Of a stretch of DNA of 11,687 nucleotides, positions 1 to 6,206 are shown in pieces. Numbering within the stretch: position 1 is the first letter of the stretch; each line of letters starts with the position of its first letter. The notes below the pieces were generated by a model. The model had not been told where the DNA came from. It did no database searches and was given only the letters and a program-made list of their open reading frames with translations. A program made the position numbers and the translations under genes. This stretch comes from Salinibacterium sp. Lineage in GTDB: Bacteria > Actinomycetota > Actinomycetes > Actinomycetales > Microbacteriaceae. Where the stretch lies: NCBI GenBank assembly GCA_004297555.1, contig SCSV01000236.1:1-11687 (forward strand). The letters are read 5' to 3'.

Positions 1-61
1 GGTCGCCCTGCGCCACGACACCCGCCGCGAGCCGTTCGAGCAGCACGGCGGGGTCGAGCAT
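1..61 (-). CDS. Start of an unrecognised gene, cut by the left window edge
   Basis: The last gene of the operon begins with ATG at 61-59 and stays open for 20 codons to the window edge. The visible N-terminus starts MLDPAVLLERLAAG and looks like the start of a hydrophobic or amphipathic helix. The preceding gene stops at 67-65, leaving 3 bases between them. A plausible Shine-Dalgarno AAGGG lies 7 bases before the ATG, inside the end of the preceding gene. Too little is visible to suggest a function. Confidence 0.6.
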   Translation of the reverse strand, partial: MLDPAVLLERLAAGVVAQGD

Positions 62-64
62 CGG

Positions 65-505
65 TCAGCCCTTCGACGGCGGGTCGATCGGCCAGATCGT
101 CGCCGTGCCCCCGTCGTACCATTCGTAGTACAGGCCGGCCGGCTCCAGCGCCTTTTCGAGCCCGATCCAGAAGTCGTCGTTGCCGTACTGCGAGAGGTTG
201 CCGTACTCGGTGAAGATGACCGCAACGGCCCGACCGATGCCCTCCTCGCCCGCACGGCGGGTGTCGTTGGGGTGCCTCACCGCGTTGGCCATCGTGTCGG
301 CCTCCACGTTCCTGCCCCAGACCGCACGGTGGGCCTTGTTGACTGCCGCACGCACGACGCCGATCGGCTGACTGTCGAGCCACTTGTTGGCCGCGCGGAG
401 CCCCGACACGACGACACCGCCGGGGTCGATGATGATGCCGCCGCGGCCGGGGAGCTTGCGCACCTTGAAGCCGTCGCGCTCGAACAGGAGCTCGGCGGCC
501 TTCAT
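65..505 (-). CDS. Unrecognised 146-aa phage protein carrying the second copy of a duplicated module
   Basis: The open frame extends further upstream, but ATG at 505-503 is preferred because it overlaps the preceding gene's stop as ATGA, and the upstream extension is antisense-like, Arg-rich sequence lying over that gene. Residues 4-45 (AELLFERDG..KLP..GG..IDP..LRAANKWL) align without gaps to residues 85-126 of the preceding gene's product, with 15 of 42 identical. The rest (about 50-146) is rich in Ala, Arg and aromatic residues and ends YYEWYDGG..IWPIDPPSKG. There is no signal peptide or membrane segment. The two genes probably arose by duplication of one small domain. I do not recognise the family and assign no function. 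Confidence 0.8.
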   Translation of the reverse strand: MKAAELLFERDGFKVRKLPGRGGIIIDPGGVVVSGLRAANKWLDSQPIGVVRAAVNKAHRAVWGRNVEADTMANAVRHPNDTRRAGEEGIGRAVAVIFTEYGNLSQYGNDDFWIGLEKALEPAGLYYEWYDGGTATIWPIDPPSKG

Positions 506-933
506 GACGAGCACCCACACGAGGCCTTCTTTCCCTTCGGCGCCAATGCGGCGTGCTCGCGCAGCCATTTCTTGGCGTCGCGCAGCTTGTCGAACCAGCG
601 GTGGTCCGGGTGGACGATGAAGCCGCGCGCACACGGGAGCTTGTCGATCCGGTGGCCTTTCGTCTCGAACACGGCGCGCTCGATGGACCGGCCCTCGCTC
701 TTGGCGGGCTTGATGCCGGCGCACATCGTCTTGACCTGCTTCGCCTTGGCGTTCGCGCTCGTCTGTTCCTTGATGTGCTTCGGGTGCCGCTTGCCGGGGT
801 TCTTGTCGTCCCAGGCCTTGCGCGCCGTCTTGAGCGCGATGGCGACGGCCTGGGCCTGGGCCTTGCCGGCCTGCATGAGCTCGCGAATGTTCGCGCTGAT
901 GGATTGGCGAGAGTAACCGTGGATAAGCGGCAT
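502..933 (-). CDS. Small basic phage protein with N-terminal NIRELM..G..QAVAIAL motif, two-part architecture
   Basis: This 143-aa basic protein has two parts. The N-terminal ~45 residues contain SISANIRELMQAGKAQAQAV followed by AIALKTARKA. I recall this helical motif (NI..l...G...QAVAIAL.kAr) from many small phage and bacterial proteins of unknown function; the recollection is not checked. A Lys-rich linker (about 46-84) leads to a module at 85-126 (FE.KG..I.KLP...GFIVHP....LRDAKKWL) that recurs at the start of the next gene. The C-terminus is Lys/Cys-rich (KGKKASCGCSS). The ATG at 933-931 is preceded by AGGAG with a 5-base spacer, and that site overlaps the TAG stop of the preceding gene. 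The basic charge would suit nucleic-acid binding, but this is inference. Confidence 0.85.
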   Translation of the reverse strand: MPLIHGYSRQSISANIRELMQAGKAQAQAVAIALKTARKAWDDKNPGKRHPKHIKEQTSANAKAKQVKTMCAGIKPAKSEGRSIERAVFETKGHRIDKLPCARGFIVHPDHRWFDKLRDAKKWLREHAALAPKGKKASCGCSS

Positions 934-938
934 GAGAG

Positions 939-943
939 CTCCT
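939..943 (-). promoter_or_regulatory. Shine-Dalgarno AGGAG for the 143-aa basic protein
   Basis: Read on the minus strand, TAGGAGCTCTCATG places AGGAG 5 bases before the ATG at 933. The first bases of the site are the last bases of the previous gene's TAG stop, so termination and reinitiation are physically adjacent. This supports the chosen start. Confidence 0.7.
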
Positions 944-1373
944 ATGGATTCGCGGGTACAGGGTTGGATGGTGCCGAGCTCGGCGCCGTATTGGAGCCGG
1001 CTTCGAAGCCGCCCCCCTTGAAGTAGGTCACGGCGCCCGCGATCGAACCGAGGATCACGAGCGTCACGACGACGATGATGGTGGCGGCGTACAGCCCCTT
1101 CGTCATCGCATTCGTCTGGGCGTCCATCTTCGTCTCGAACCGGCCGCCGAGCTTGTCGAGCGCGCCCGTAAACTGCTCGGTCTGGACCTTGCGCTCGTTG
1201 CTTGCGGCGTCGCCTGTCTTGCCGAGGTGATCGATGAGCAGCGCGACAACGGGGTCGGGGTGCGCACGCTCGGACGTTCGCTCCGTTGGAATGTGCTCGC
1301 GCTCGGGAGCCGGATCGGCCGTTGGAACGGTGGCGAGAGGGGGACGGTCGGTGGGTCGGCGGGTTGCTGGCAT
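942..1373 (-). CDS. Single-span membrane protein with coiled-coil region (holin/XhlA-like candidate)
   Basis: This 143-aa protein has a Pro/Arg-rich disordered N-terminus (1-40) and a probable amphipathic or coiled-coil stretch (about 41-92, including NERKVQTEQFTGALDKLGGR). One clear transmembrane helix follows at about 94-118 (LYAATIIVVVTLVILGSIAG), then a Gly/Pro/Ser-rich tail. There is no N-terminal signal peptide. A coiled coil followed by a C-terminal membrane helix resembles XhlA/hemolysin-type phage lysis accessory proteins and some single-span holins. An M15-like endolysin lies in the same operon but about 5 kb upstream, so the lysis role is inference. It could instead be a virion-associated membrane protein. 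AGAGGA 5 bases before the ATG supports the start. Confidence 0.8.
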   Translation of the reverse strand: MPATRRPTDRPPLATVPTADPAPEREHIPTERTSERAHPDPVVALLIDHLGKTGDAASNERKVQTEQFTGALDKLGGRFETKMDAQTNAMTKGLYAATIIVVVTLVILGSIAGAVTYFKGGGFEAGSNTAPSSAPSNPVPANP

Positions 1374-1409
1374 GAGGGTCCTCTGTATGTCATCGTGGTC
1401 GCGAACTTG

Positions 1410-1826
1410 TCAGTTTCCCTGGGCTGACTCGCCCTGTATGTCAAATGAGTCGCCCTGTGTGACCGCGTTGCCGTCCTGGTCGATCCAGCCCTGGCTCGTG
1501 TCGCCCTGAGCGTGGCTCGGTCCGCCTGATGCGAACGTCATGGCCACTTCGAGGAACACCTGGGAGAGCTGGGCCTCGCCCGCGAACGTCTCGCCGACCT
1601 CGGCGAACACCTGCGTCGTGCGCGCGTCGTATTGGACGGCCACCTCGGCGAACACCTGCGACAGACGGCCCTCGCCGACGAAGGTCTCGCCGACCTCGGC
1701 GAGCACTTGCGACAGGCGGCCCTCGCCCGTGAGCGTCTCGGCCACCTCGCCGAAGGCCTGCGTCAGCCGTCCCTCGCCTGTGAGGCTTTCGGCGACCTCG
1801 GCGAACTCTTGGGTCAGACGGCCCAT
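1410..1826 (-). CDS. Short-repeat phage structural-type protein (six ~17-residue repeats)
   Basis: Residues 2-101 of this 138-aa protein are six tandem copies of about 17 residues with consensus GRLSQVFAEVAETFxGE. The Gln of each copy falls at residues 6, 23, 40, 57, 72 and 89, so the spacing is 17, 17, 17, 15 and 17. The alternating hydrophobic pattern (L.Q.F.EV) suggests short beta strands or hairpins stacked in a repeat fold. I recall similar (R)(L/V)(S/T)QVxxEV repeats from tailed-phage structural proteins, unchecked. The C-terminus (103-138) is different: low-complexity with five QG dipeptides (QGDTSQG, TQGDS, IQGES, AQGN). AGGGG 6 bases before the ATG is a fair ribosome site. Its position directly after the LamG-like gene suggests a virion or receptor-contact role. 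Confidence 0.85.
   Translation of the reverse strand: MGRLTQEFAEVAESLTGEGRLTQAFGEVAETLTGEGRLSQVLAEVGETFVGEGRLSQVFAEVAVQYDARTTQVFAEVGETFAGEAQLSQVFLEVAMTFASGGPSHAQGDTSQGWIDQDGNAVTQGDSFDIQGESAQGN
1524..1823 (-). repeat. Six tandem ~51-bp coding repeats
   Basis: The units are approximately 1773-1823, 1722-1772, 1671-1721, 1620-1670, 1575-1619 and 1524-1574. Five are 51 bases long and the fifth is 45. On the plus strand the recurring core resembles tcggcgaacacctgcg. The length stays a multiple of three, so gain or loss of a unit would keep the reading frame. Confidence 0.85.
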
Positions 1827-1835
1827 CGGCTACCC

Positions 1836-2900
1836 CTACGTGGTGAACCGGAAGCCGGCTTTGACCGCCGCCACGCCCGCGTTCGTCCACGCGATGCCCG
1901 TGTCGGGATCGGTTTCAGAAATGACCTGCATGTCGAGATACGACGGGCTCGCCGGGAGCACCGCCGCCGCCGAATACACCGTCGTCGCACCGCTGGTGAT
2001 GGCCACCTCGCCGTGCGTCAACGCGCCGTCGCGCGTGGCGCGGGCGTTGAAGTTGATGGCGAGCACCGCGGAGCCGGCGGGCGGCGCGGTCATGTCATAG
2101 AAGTCCTGATCGCCGCTGACGCTCGTGCCGTTGTAGTCCGCGTCGTTCGCAGGAATCTCGTCCACGTTCAGGTAGTGCGCGACCACCGGGTTCGGCGTGA
2201 GCGTGAGCGGCGCCGAGTCGGCGTCTGGCACGATGGGGATGATGTACGTCTCCGTCAACCGGCCCGTCACGGCATCGGTGACGAACACGTCGTCCACATA
2301 CCAGTCGCCACCGCTGTTCACGCCGGCCGAGCTCGGCGCGATGTTGCCGCCCCATCCGAACTGGTCCCAATCGGCGTTCACCGCGTCCTGCTGGGTATCG
2401 CCCGTGAAGGTCGGGAAGCCCGGCCCCGACAGGCCGTTGATGCGAGCTCCGTCGAGCCACACGTCGATGATGCCGCCCGCGTTGGCCGCGATGACGTTCA
2501 CCGCGAGCCAGTGGTTCAGGTTCGGGTTGTAGGCACCCGGTAGCGACACGAGGAGCGTACTGCCCCGGTACAGCTCGAGTGTCCCGTTACCGAGGAATCG
2601 GACGTTGACCTGGCAGACGGTGGCGCGGCCGAACTGCACGGCGAGCGCCGACGTGCCCGGTGTGACCGGCTTCATCCAGTGGTTCAGCCACCGGCTCGTC
2701 GTCGGCACCGTGCCGGGGAGGCAGTTGTAGCCCCAGCCCGCGAGCATCGACCAGTTGCCGCCCTGGCCCGCGAGGGTGCGGTGCTGGTTGCCCGCGACGC
2801 TGCTGAAGGCGCCGAACGTGAGCCCCGCCCAGGCGGCCACCGTGCCCGTGTACCACGCGGCCGCGCCGCCTTCCCAGCCGGTCATGTAGGGGATCGACAT
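1836..2900 (-). CDS. LamG/concanavalin-like phage structural protein (probable tail or baseplate-associated)
   Basis: This 354-aa protein has an all-beta pattern. Residues about 85-210 look like a LamG/ConA-like jelly roll: ALAVQF, the strand pair GTLELYRGSTLLVSL, the core IIDVWLDG, and the terminal DDVFVTDA typical of these folds. Residues about 220-354 form a second domain with VVAHYLNVDE, DADYNGT and a C-terminal ETDPDTGIAW...G segment. I recall this combination from many tailed-phage and prophage proteins of the tail region. A role in carbohydrate or surface contact is inferred from the fold. Candidate starts are GTG (2906), GTG (2903) and ATG (2900). I chose the ATG, which shares one base with the previous stop (TGATG); only a weak AGG precedes it. 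There is no signal peptide. Confidence 0.8.
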   Translation of the reverse strand: MSIPYMTGWEGGAAAWYTGTVAAWAGLTFGAFSSVAGNQHRTLAGQGGNWSMLAGWGYNCLPGTVPTTSRWLNHWMKPVTPGTSALAVQFGRATVCQVNVRFLGNGTLELYRGSTLLVSLPGAYNPNLNHWLAVNVIAANAGGIIDVWLDGARINGLSGPGFPTFTGDTQQDAVNADWDQFGWGGNIAPSSAGVNSGGDWYVDDVFVTDAVTGRLTETYIIPIVPDADSAPLTLTPNPVVAHYLNVDEIPANDADYNGTSVSGDQDFYDMTAPPAGSAVLAINFNARATRDGALTHGEVAITSGATTVYSAAAVLPASPSYLDMQVISETDPDTGIAWTNAGVAAVKAGFRFTT

Positions 2901-3181
2901 CACCACACCTCGTCAGCGGTCGGAGCCCGCTCGTTCACGAGCTCGAAATGGAACTGCGCCTCCTCGGTCGTCTTGAACTCCCACCCGTCGGGCAGGGGGT
3001 CGAGCACGACGGGCAGACCGACGAGGGCCGTCTCCGGCGCATCCTTCGGGCTGTGCGCGTGCGCGACGAACGCGCCCACGTTCGCGGCCCTCGTCGCCGG
3101 CCGGCTGATGCCCGGCACGAACCGCGTTGCACCCTGGTCGTCGGTGGCTTCGATGAAGATCGGACACAGGTACCAGTGCAT
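2900..3181 (-). CDS. Unrecognised 93-aa protein in the tail block
   Basis: A small protein beginning MHWYLCPIFIEATDDQGATR, with a central ISRPATRAANVGAFVAHAHS segment and a C-terminal DPLPDGWEF...ERAPTADEVW. It has no signal peptide or membrane helix. GGAGG lies 5 bases before the ATG at 3181, which shares one base with the preceding stop (TGATG). A GTG three bases earlier is also possible and would add one residue. The position between two likely virion proteins suggests a minor structural or assembly role, by context only. Confidence 0.8.
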   Translation of the reverse strand: MHWYLCPIFIEATDDQGATRFVPGISRPATRAANVGAFVAHAHSPKDAPETALVGLPVVLDPLPDGWEFKTTEEAQFHFELVNERAPTADEVW

Positions 3182-4050
3182 CACACCCTCCGCAGCGCGC
3201 TGAGCGCGATGACGCTACCGGTCGGGTCACCGACGCCGGCCTGGACGAGAATCCGCATCCACAGGCCGCGCACCTGCGTGGTCCAGGCCTTCGTGTAGGG
3301 GGCCGCGCCGCCGAGGGGCTGGCGCACCTCGTAGGTCGAAGGCGTCGAGACGCCTGCGACGATGGCTTCCGTCTGGAGCGCCGTCCAGTCTGCCGCAACC
3401 GGCGTGACCGTCTCGGCGAACTCGAACTGCACGTCGGCGCGCGTGACCGGCCCGGCGCCATCGTTGCTGATGAGCATCGCCCAATCCACCTCGTGCCACC
3501 CGGCGACGTAGATCGGGTCGGACGCGACGAACGCGCCCGTCAGGGCCGTCGGTGCTGCGATGACGACGGGCGCGGTGTCCGTCTCGACGGCGCTCGCGCC
3601 GCCGCCGCTACCATCGCTGCTGTCGCCCGGACGGTCGAAGATGGTGAACACCATCTTGAGGGTCTGGCCGGCGATGAGATCGGCATCGAGGTTCGGTGCG
3701 CAGAACAGGCCGATCGGCGACAGGTTGTCGGGCCGACACGAGTACCGGAACGGCCCCATGCGCACGTAGTCGGCGGGTGGACCTGGATAGGCCTCCAGGG
3801 CATCGAGCGGCCCCACGTACCGGTACGTGAACACGGGGTTCACGGTGGTCGCGCCGCCACCACCGGGGACCAGGAGCAGGAACTCCGCATCGTCGATGCT
3901 GCCGACGTTGGGAATCCGCGGTTGACCGAACTCGCCGATGCCGAACGAGAACTTCGCCGTCGTGAGCAACGGTGCAGTCGCCGTGAACTCCATGACGAGC
4001 GCATGGCGGCCGGCGACGACTGCATTGTAGGAATTCGACGTGAAGGCCAT
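3181..4050 (-). CDS. Unrecognised 289-aa probable virion protein
   Basis: The sequence is beta-rich and not repetitive. The N-terminal half contains VMEFTATAPLL, FSFGIGEFGQPRIP, VFTYRYVGPLDAL and LKMVFTIFD. A Gly/Ser linker at about residues 144-152 (DSSDGSGGGAS) separates it from a second beta-rich half (VDWAMLISNDGAG, DVQFEFAETVTPV, WTTQVRGLWMRILVQA). The two-domain layout with a flexible linker suits a tail or fibre-associated protein. No catalytic motif, signal peptide or membrane segment is visible. The start ATG (4050) has GGGAG about 10 bases upstream. The only evidence for a structural role is the fold pattern and the neighbours (a glycine-rich fibre-like protein upstream, a LamG protein downstream). 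Confidence 0.8.
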   Translation of the reverse strand: MAFTSNSYNAVVAGRHALVMEFTATAPLLTTAKFSFGIGEFGQPRIPNVGSIDDAEFLLLVPGGGGATTVNPVFTYRYVGPLDALEAYPGPPADYVRMGPFRYSCRPDNLSPIGLFCAPNLDADLIAGQTLKMVFTIFDRPGDSSDGSGGGASAVETDTAPVVIAAPTALTGAFVASDPIYVAGWHEVDWAMLISNDGAGPVTRADVQFEFAETVTPVAADWTALQTEAIVAGVSTPSTYEVRQPLGGAAPYTKAWTTQVRGLWMRILVQAGVGDPTGSVIALSALRRV

Positions 4051-4068
4051 CGGCGAGTCGCTCCCTTG

Positions 4069-5217
4069 CTACGCTGCCAATTGCGACTGGACGAGGAGGC
4101 CGGCGCTACCGGCCGGACCCGCCGCGCCCGCGTCACCGTTGCCACCGGCTGCACCGACACCCGCGCCTGCGTTGCCGAGCGCGCCCGCGGCGCCGAGGCC
4201 GCCGGCCCCGCCTGCGACGTTGATGGCGCCAGCGTTCACGAGCGACTGGTAGGTGAGCATCACGAGCCCGCCACAGCCGCCGCCGCCGCCCGAGCCACCA
4301 CCACCACCGCCGCCGCCGCCGTCGTTTCCGACCGCAGGCGCCGCGGGTGCGCTGCCCGCCGTCGCATTGCCGCCGTCACCGCCGTTCGCGAGGATCTGAC
4401 CCGTGCCGCTGATCGTGATGCTCGGCGCGATCAGGATGACGAGGCCGCCACCGGATGCACCGGCACCGGGGAGGCCACCGCCGCCACCGAAGGTCCCACC
4501 GCCGCCCGCGTTGGCGCCGTTGCCGCCGTTCCCGCCCTGGCTGCCCTGCCGTCCCCACAGGCCGCCGCCCGTACCGAACAGCATGCCGAGGACTTCGAGC
4601 TCGCGCTTGAAGCCCGCGAAGACGACGCCCGCGATACCAGCCGTGCCGGCGGTTCCATTGGTACCCGGCGCGCCGTGGACACCGCGGTTGCCGTCGGTGC
4701 CGCCCGTGCCGTAGGTGTACCCGGTGATGATGCGGGGCTGAACCGCACCGTCGGCGCCATCGGAGCCGAGGTCCACGCCGCTGTCGCCGCCGCCGCCGCC
4801 GCCACCGCTGCCGCTCGCCTGCGCGCAGCCGAGGAGGATGCTGCGGACGTCGATCGAGGGATCACCGCCCCCGGTCGCCGTGACCTGCGCGAACTGCGCG
4901 AACTGGAACAGGTTCGTCGTCTGGCTCACGTCGATCGTGCCGTCGATCGTGATGCTCTCCGTGGCGCGGATGATGATCACCGAGTCGCCTGCGGGCGGCG
5001 AGACGGTGTTCCCGGCCGGGAGGCTCCAGGTCGTGTAGTCGCCGCCGCTGAAGGCCGCGGAGCTCGGCTGCACGACGGCCCCGAGGGCGCCGCCACCGAA
5101 CGGGTTCCCACCACCGCCACCCGGCGTGATGTCGTTGAGCAGGTTGACCAGCTCGGACCACGGGTCCGGGCTGTTCAGGACGGTCTTGAGACGCAAGGAC
5201 AAGGCAGAGCTGACCAT
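4069..5217 (-). CDS. Glycine-rich, fibre-like protein with poly-Gly and collagen-like segments (probable tail fibre/adhesin)
   Basis: Glycine dominates this 382-aa protein after residue 32. Residues 1-30 form a probable helical N-terminus (SLRLKTVLNS...WSELVNLLNDI) that could anchor it to the virion. Two strand pairs (SITIDGTIDVS at 88-98, SITISGTGQILANGG at 266-280) alternate with Gly-rich loops. Gly runs occupy 138-144, 300-308 and 310-314. Eight consecutive G-x-y triplets at 173-196 resemble collagen. A further GLVMLTYQSL strand (318-327) leads into another Gly-rich tail. Gly-rich sandwich and collagen-like segments are known in phage adhesins and fibres, so a receptor-binding role is the best guess. 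AGGAGG 6 bases before the ATG fixes the start. PE-PGRS-like or generic beta-helix proteins are alternatives. Confidence 0.8.
   Translation of the reverse strand: MVSSALSLRLKTVLNSPDPWSELVNLLNDITPGGGGGNPFGGGALGAVVQPSSAAFSGGDYTTWSLPAGNTVSPPAGDSVIIIRATESITIDGTIDVSQTTNLFQFAQFAQVTATGGGDPSIDVRSILLGCAQASGSGGGGGGGDSGVDLGSDGADGAVQPRIITGYTYGTGGTDGNRGVHGAPGTNGTAGTAGIAGVVFAGFKRELEVLGMLFGTGGGLWGRQGSQGGNGGNGANAGGGGTFGGGGGLPGAGASGGGLVILIAPSITISGTGQILANGGDGGNATAGSAPAAPAVGNDGGGGGGGGGSGGGGGCGGLVMLTYQSLVNAGAINVAGGAGGLGAAGALGNAGAGVGAAGGNGDAGAAGPAGSAGLLVQSQLAA
4276..4320 (-). repeat. GGN microsatellite encoding a near-continuous 15-residue poly-Gly run
   Basis: On the plus strand this is a run of ccg/cca triplets (ccaccaccaccaccgccg...). 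It encodes residues 300-314 of the glycine-rich protein: nine Gly, one Ser, five Gly. A second, shorter run encodes residues 138-144 at 4786-4806. Slippage here would change length without breaking the frame. Confidence 0.85.
4630..4701 (-). repeat. Collagen-like Gly-x-y segment (eight triplets)
   Basis: Residues 173-196 of the glycine-rich protein have Gly at every third position (GTD GNR GVH GAP GTN GTA, then GTA GIA). Such triplet stretches form trimeric collagen-like rods in some phage fibres. The segment is short, so rod formation is only a possibility. Confidence 0.75.
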
Positions 5218-5223
5218 GAGCGA

Positions 5224-5229
5224 CCTCCT
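5224..5229 (-). promoter_or_regulatory. Strong Shine-Dalgarno AGGAGG for the glycine-rich protein
   Basis: AGGAGG is followed by a 6-base spacer and ATG at 5217 (minus strand TAGGAGGTCGCTCATG). It is the strongest ribosome site in the window and suggests high expression, consistent with a virion component. Confidence 0.8.
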
Positions 5230-5230
5230 A

Positions 5231-5653
5231 CTACGGCGTGACGTCGCGGATGTTGAACGGGCGGTTCGCCATGAGGACGACCGTGGCCTTGCCGGCGACG
5301 CCGGGAGCGCTCGGCGTGACGGTGATCTTCACGCGCCCACCGATGACCTCGCAGTACTTCAGGTCGTTCTTCGGGGTGCCCACGGCGGTCACCTGCGTCA
5401 TGGCCGCGATCTCCGCGCCGCCCGCGACCTGGTAGGTCGGGGTCGGGGTGCCCTCGCCGACGGGCGGAAGGTTCTTGAGCGACGCATCGAGCGTGCCCGC
5501 ACCCGTGATTTCGCCGCCGAAATAGCACCACCACGCCTCGGGGCTGTTGGCGTTCTCGACGTCGGCGTTGTTGTACTGGATTTCGTAGATCTTCTCGACG
5601 ACGGCCGCGATGGCATCCTGGTTGATAAGAACGCGGCTGTAGGGGGTCTGCAT
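5231..5653 (-). CDS. Unrecognised 140-aa probable virion protein
   Basis: A soluble protein with an N-terminal helix (INQDAIAAVVEKIYEIQYNN), then AWWCYFGGEI, a Gly/Pro-rich middle (PPVGEGTPTPTYQVAGGAEI) and a beta-rich C-terminus (CEVIGGRVKITVTPSAPGVA, KATVVLMANRPFNI). It has no signal peptide or membrane segment. AAGGAG with a 6-base spacer fixes the ATG at 5653. The good ribosome site and its place immediately before the fibre-like gene suggest a structural or accessory role. I do not recognise the family. Confidence 0.85.
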   Translation of the reverse strand: MQTPYSRVLINQDAIAAVVEKIYEIQYNNADVENANSPEAWWCYFGGEITGAGTLDASLKNLPPVGEGTPTPTYQVAGGAEIAAMTQVTAVGTPKNDLKYCEVIGGRVKITVTPSAPGVAGKATVVLMANRPFNIRDVTP

Positions 5654-5659
5654 GGTCGG

Positions 5660-5665
5660 CTCCTT
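5660..5665 (-). promoter_or_regulatory. Shine-Dalgarno AAGGAG for the 140-aa protein
   Basis: The minus strand reads TAAGGAGCCGACCATG, so AAGGAG sits 6 bases before the ATG at 5653 and overlaps the TAA stop of the previous gene. It decides the start. Confidence 0.75.
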
Positions 5666-6206
5666 AGCGAGAGTAATTCACGTTGCGCCACGTCCCGTCG
5701 GCCTGCTTCGTGAACAGAACGTCCACGTAGTCGTCGTAGCTCCGCAGCTGGCCGGGGGCGGGAAAGGTCGGCGGCGGCTTGTCGCTGAACACCGGGAGCA
5801 TCCCGCGACGAGACTGGAGGAAATCGAGAATCTCGGGGTTCGCCTGGACGTGTGCCGTCAGCGCGTTCAGGTCAGGGCACTTCGCGAGCTCCTTGAACAC
5901 GGTCATCACGGACCGCGGTGGCATGGCCGGCGCCACGCTTTCCTCGCCGGCGGCGGTCGCGTGGTTGTCTGGCGCCACGGTTTCGCCCTCGAGTACCGGA
6001 GCGTCGTCCGCCTGCAGGGACGACCCGTCGGTGCCGCCGGCAGACGACGGGTCTGCCGCGTCCGGGCGACGCAGGAAGCCGGCGAACGGATCGCGGGCTC
6101 CCGCGCTGGGGTCGGTCGAGCTCGTGTCGGCCGAGCTCGCGTCAGCCGAGCTCGGGTCCGCACTCGGCGGCGTCGTGTGGTCGGGGAAGGTGCGAGAGGG
6201 CTTCAT
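5664..6206 (-). CDS. Unrecognised 180-aa protein with Ser/Ala/Asp repeat N-terminus
   Basis: Residues 1-95 are low-complexity and probably disordered, rich in Ser, Ala, Asp and Pro. They include four 5-residue repeats at 15-34 (SADPS, SADAS, SADTS, STDPS). The C-terminal ~80 residues look folded: SVMTVFKELAKCPDLNALTA, a helical NPEILDFLQSRRG, then a Pro-rich turn and RSYDDYVDVLFTK..WRNVNYSR. The ATG at 6206 overlaps the preceding stop as ATGA, implying translational coupling. An acidic disordered tail joined to a small helical domain could act as a scaffold, adaptor or chaperone, but nothing specific supports one of these. Confidence 0.8.
   Translation of the reverse strand: MKPSRTFPDHTTPPSADPSSADASSADTSSTDPSAGARDPFAGFLRRPDAADPSSAGGTDGSSLQADDAPVLEGETVAPDNHATAAGEESVAPAMPPRSVMTVFKELAKCPDLNALTAHVQANPEILDFLQSRRGMLPVFSDKPPPTFPAPGQLRSYDDYVDVLFTKQADGTWRNVNYSR
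6105..6164 (-). repeat. Four tandem 15-bp coding repeats with phased CGAGCTCG palindromes
   Basis: The units are 6105-6119, 6120-6134, 6135-6149 and 6150-6164, each encoding one S(A/T)D(P/A/T)S pentapeptide. The 8-base palindrome cgagctcg recurs at 6117-6124, 6132-6139 and 6147-6154, exactly 15 bases apart, spanning the unit junctions. Confidence 0.85.

Noticed and set aside
502..520. C-terminal CGC of the 143-aa basic protein considered as a metal or lipid signal
   Set aside because: Two cysteines at the end of a Lys-rich tail without a signal peptide or further ligands; not enough to support a function.
506..724. N-terminal extension of the 146-aa protein to an upstream start
   Set aside because: The extension is Arg-rich sequence that overlaps the preceding gene in another frame. 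The ATG at 505 gives the ATGA overlap used repeatedly in this operon and begins at the conserved duplicated module.
1409..1428. Small inverted repeat (gtcag ... ctgac) over the stop of the repeat gene, considered as a terminator
   Set aside because: A 5-bp stem with a 10-base loop, no T-run, and most of it inside coding sequence. Too weak for an intrinsic terminator.
1524..1823. The ~51-bp tandem repeats considered as a CRISPR array
   Set aside because: The units are contiguous and coding with no unique spacers between conserved repeats; they translate to a clean peptide repeat.
3493..5241. Long plus-strand open frame (about 580 codons) opposite the glycine-rich and 289-aa genes
   Set aside because: Arg/Ala/Asp-rich shadow of GC-rich coding sequence. 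The minus-strand genes have ribosome sites and coherent folds; the plus frame has neither.
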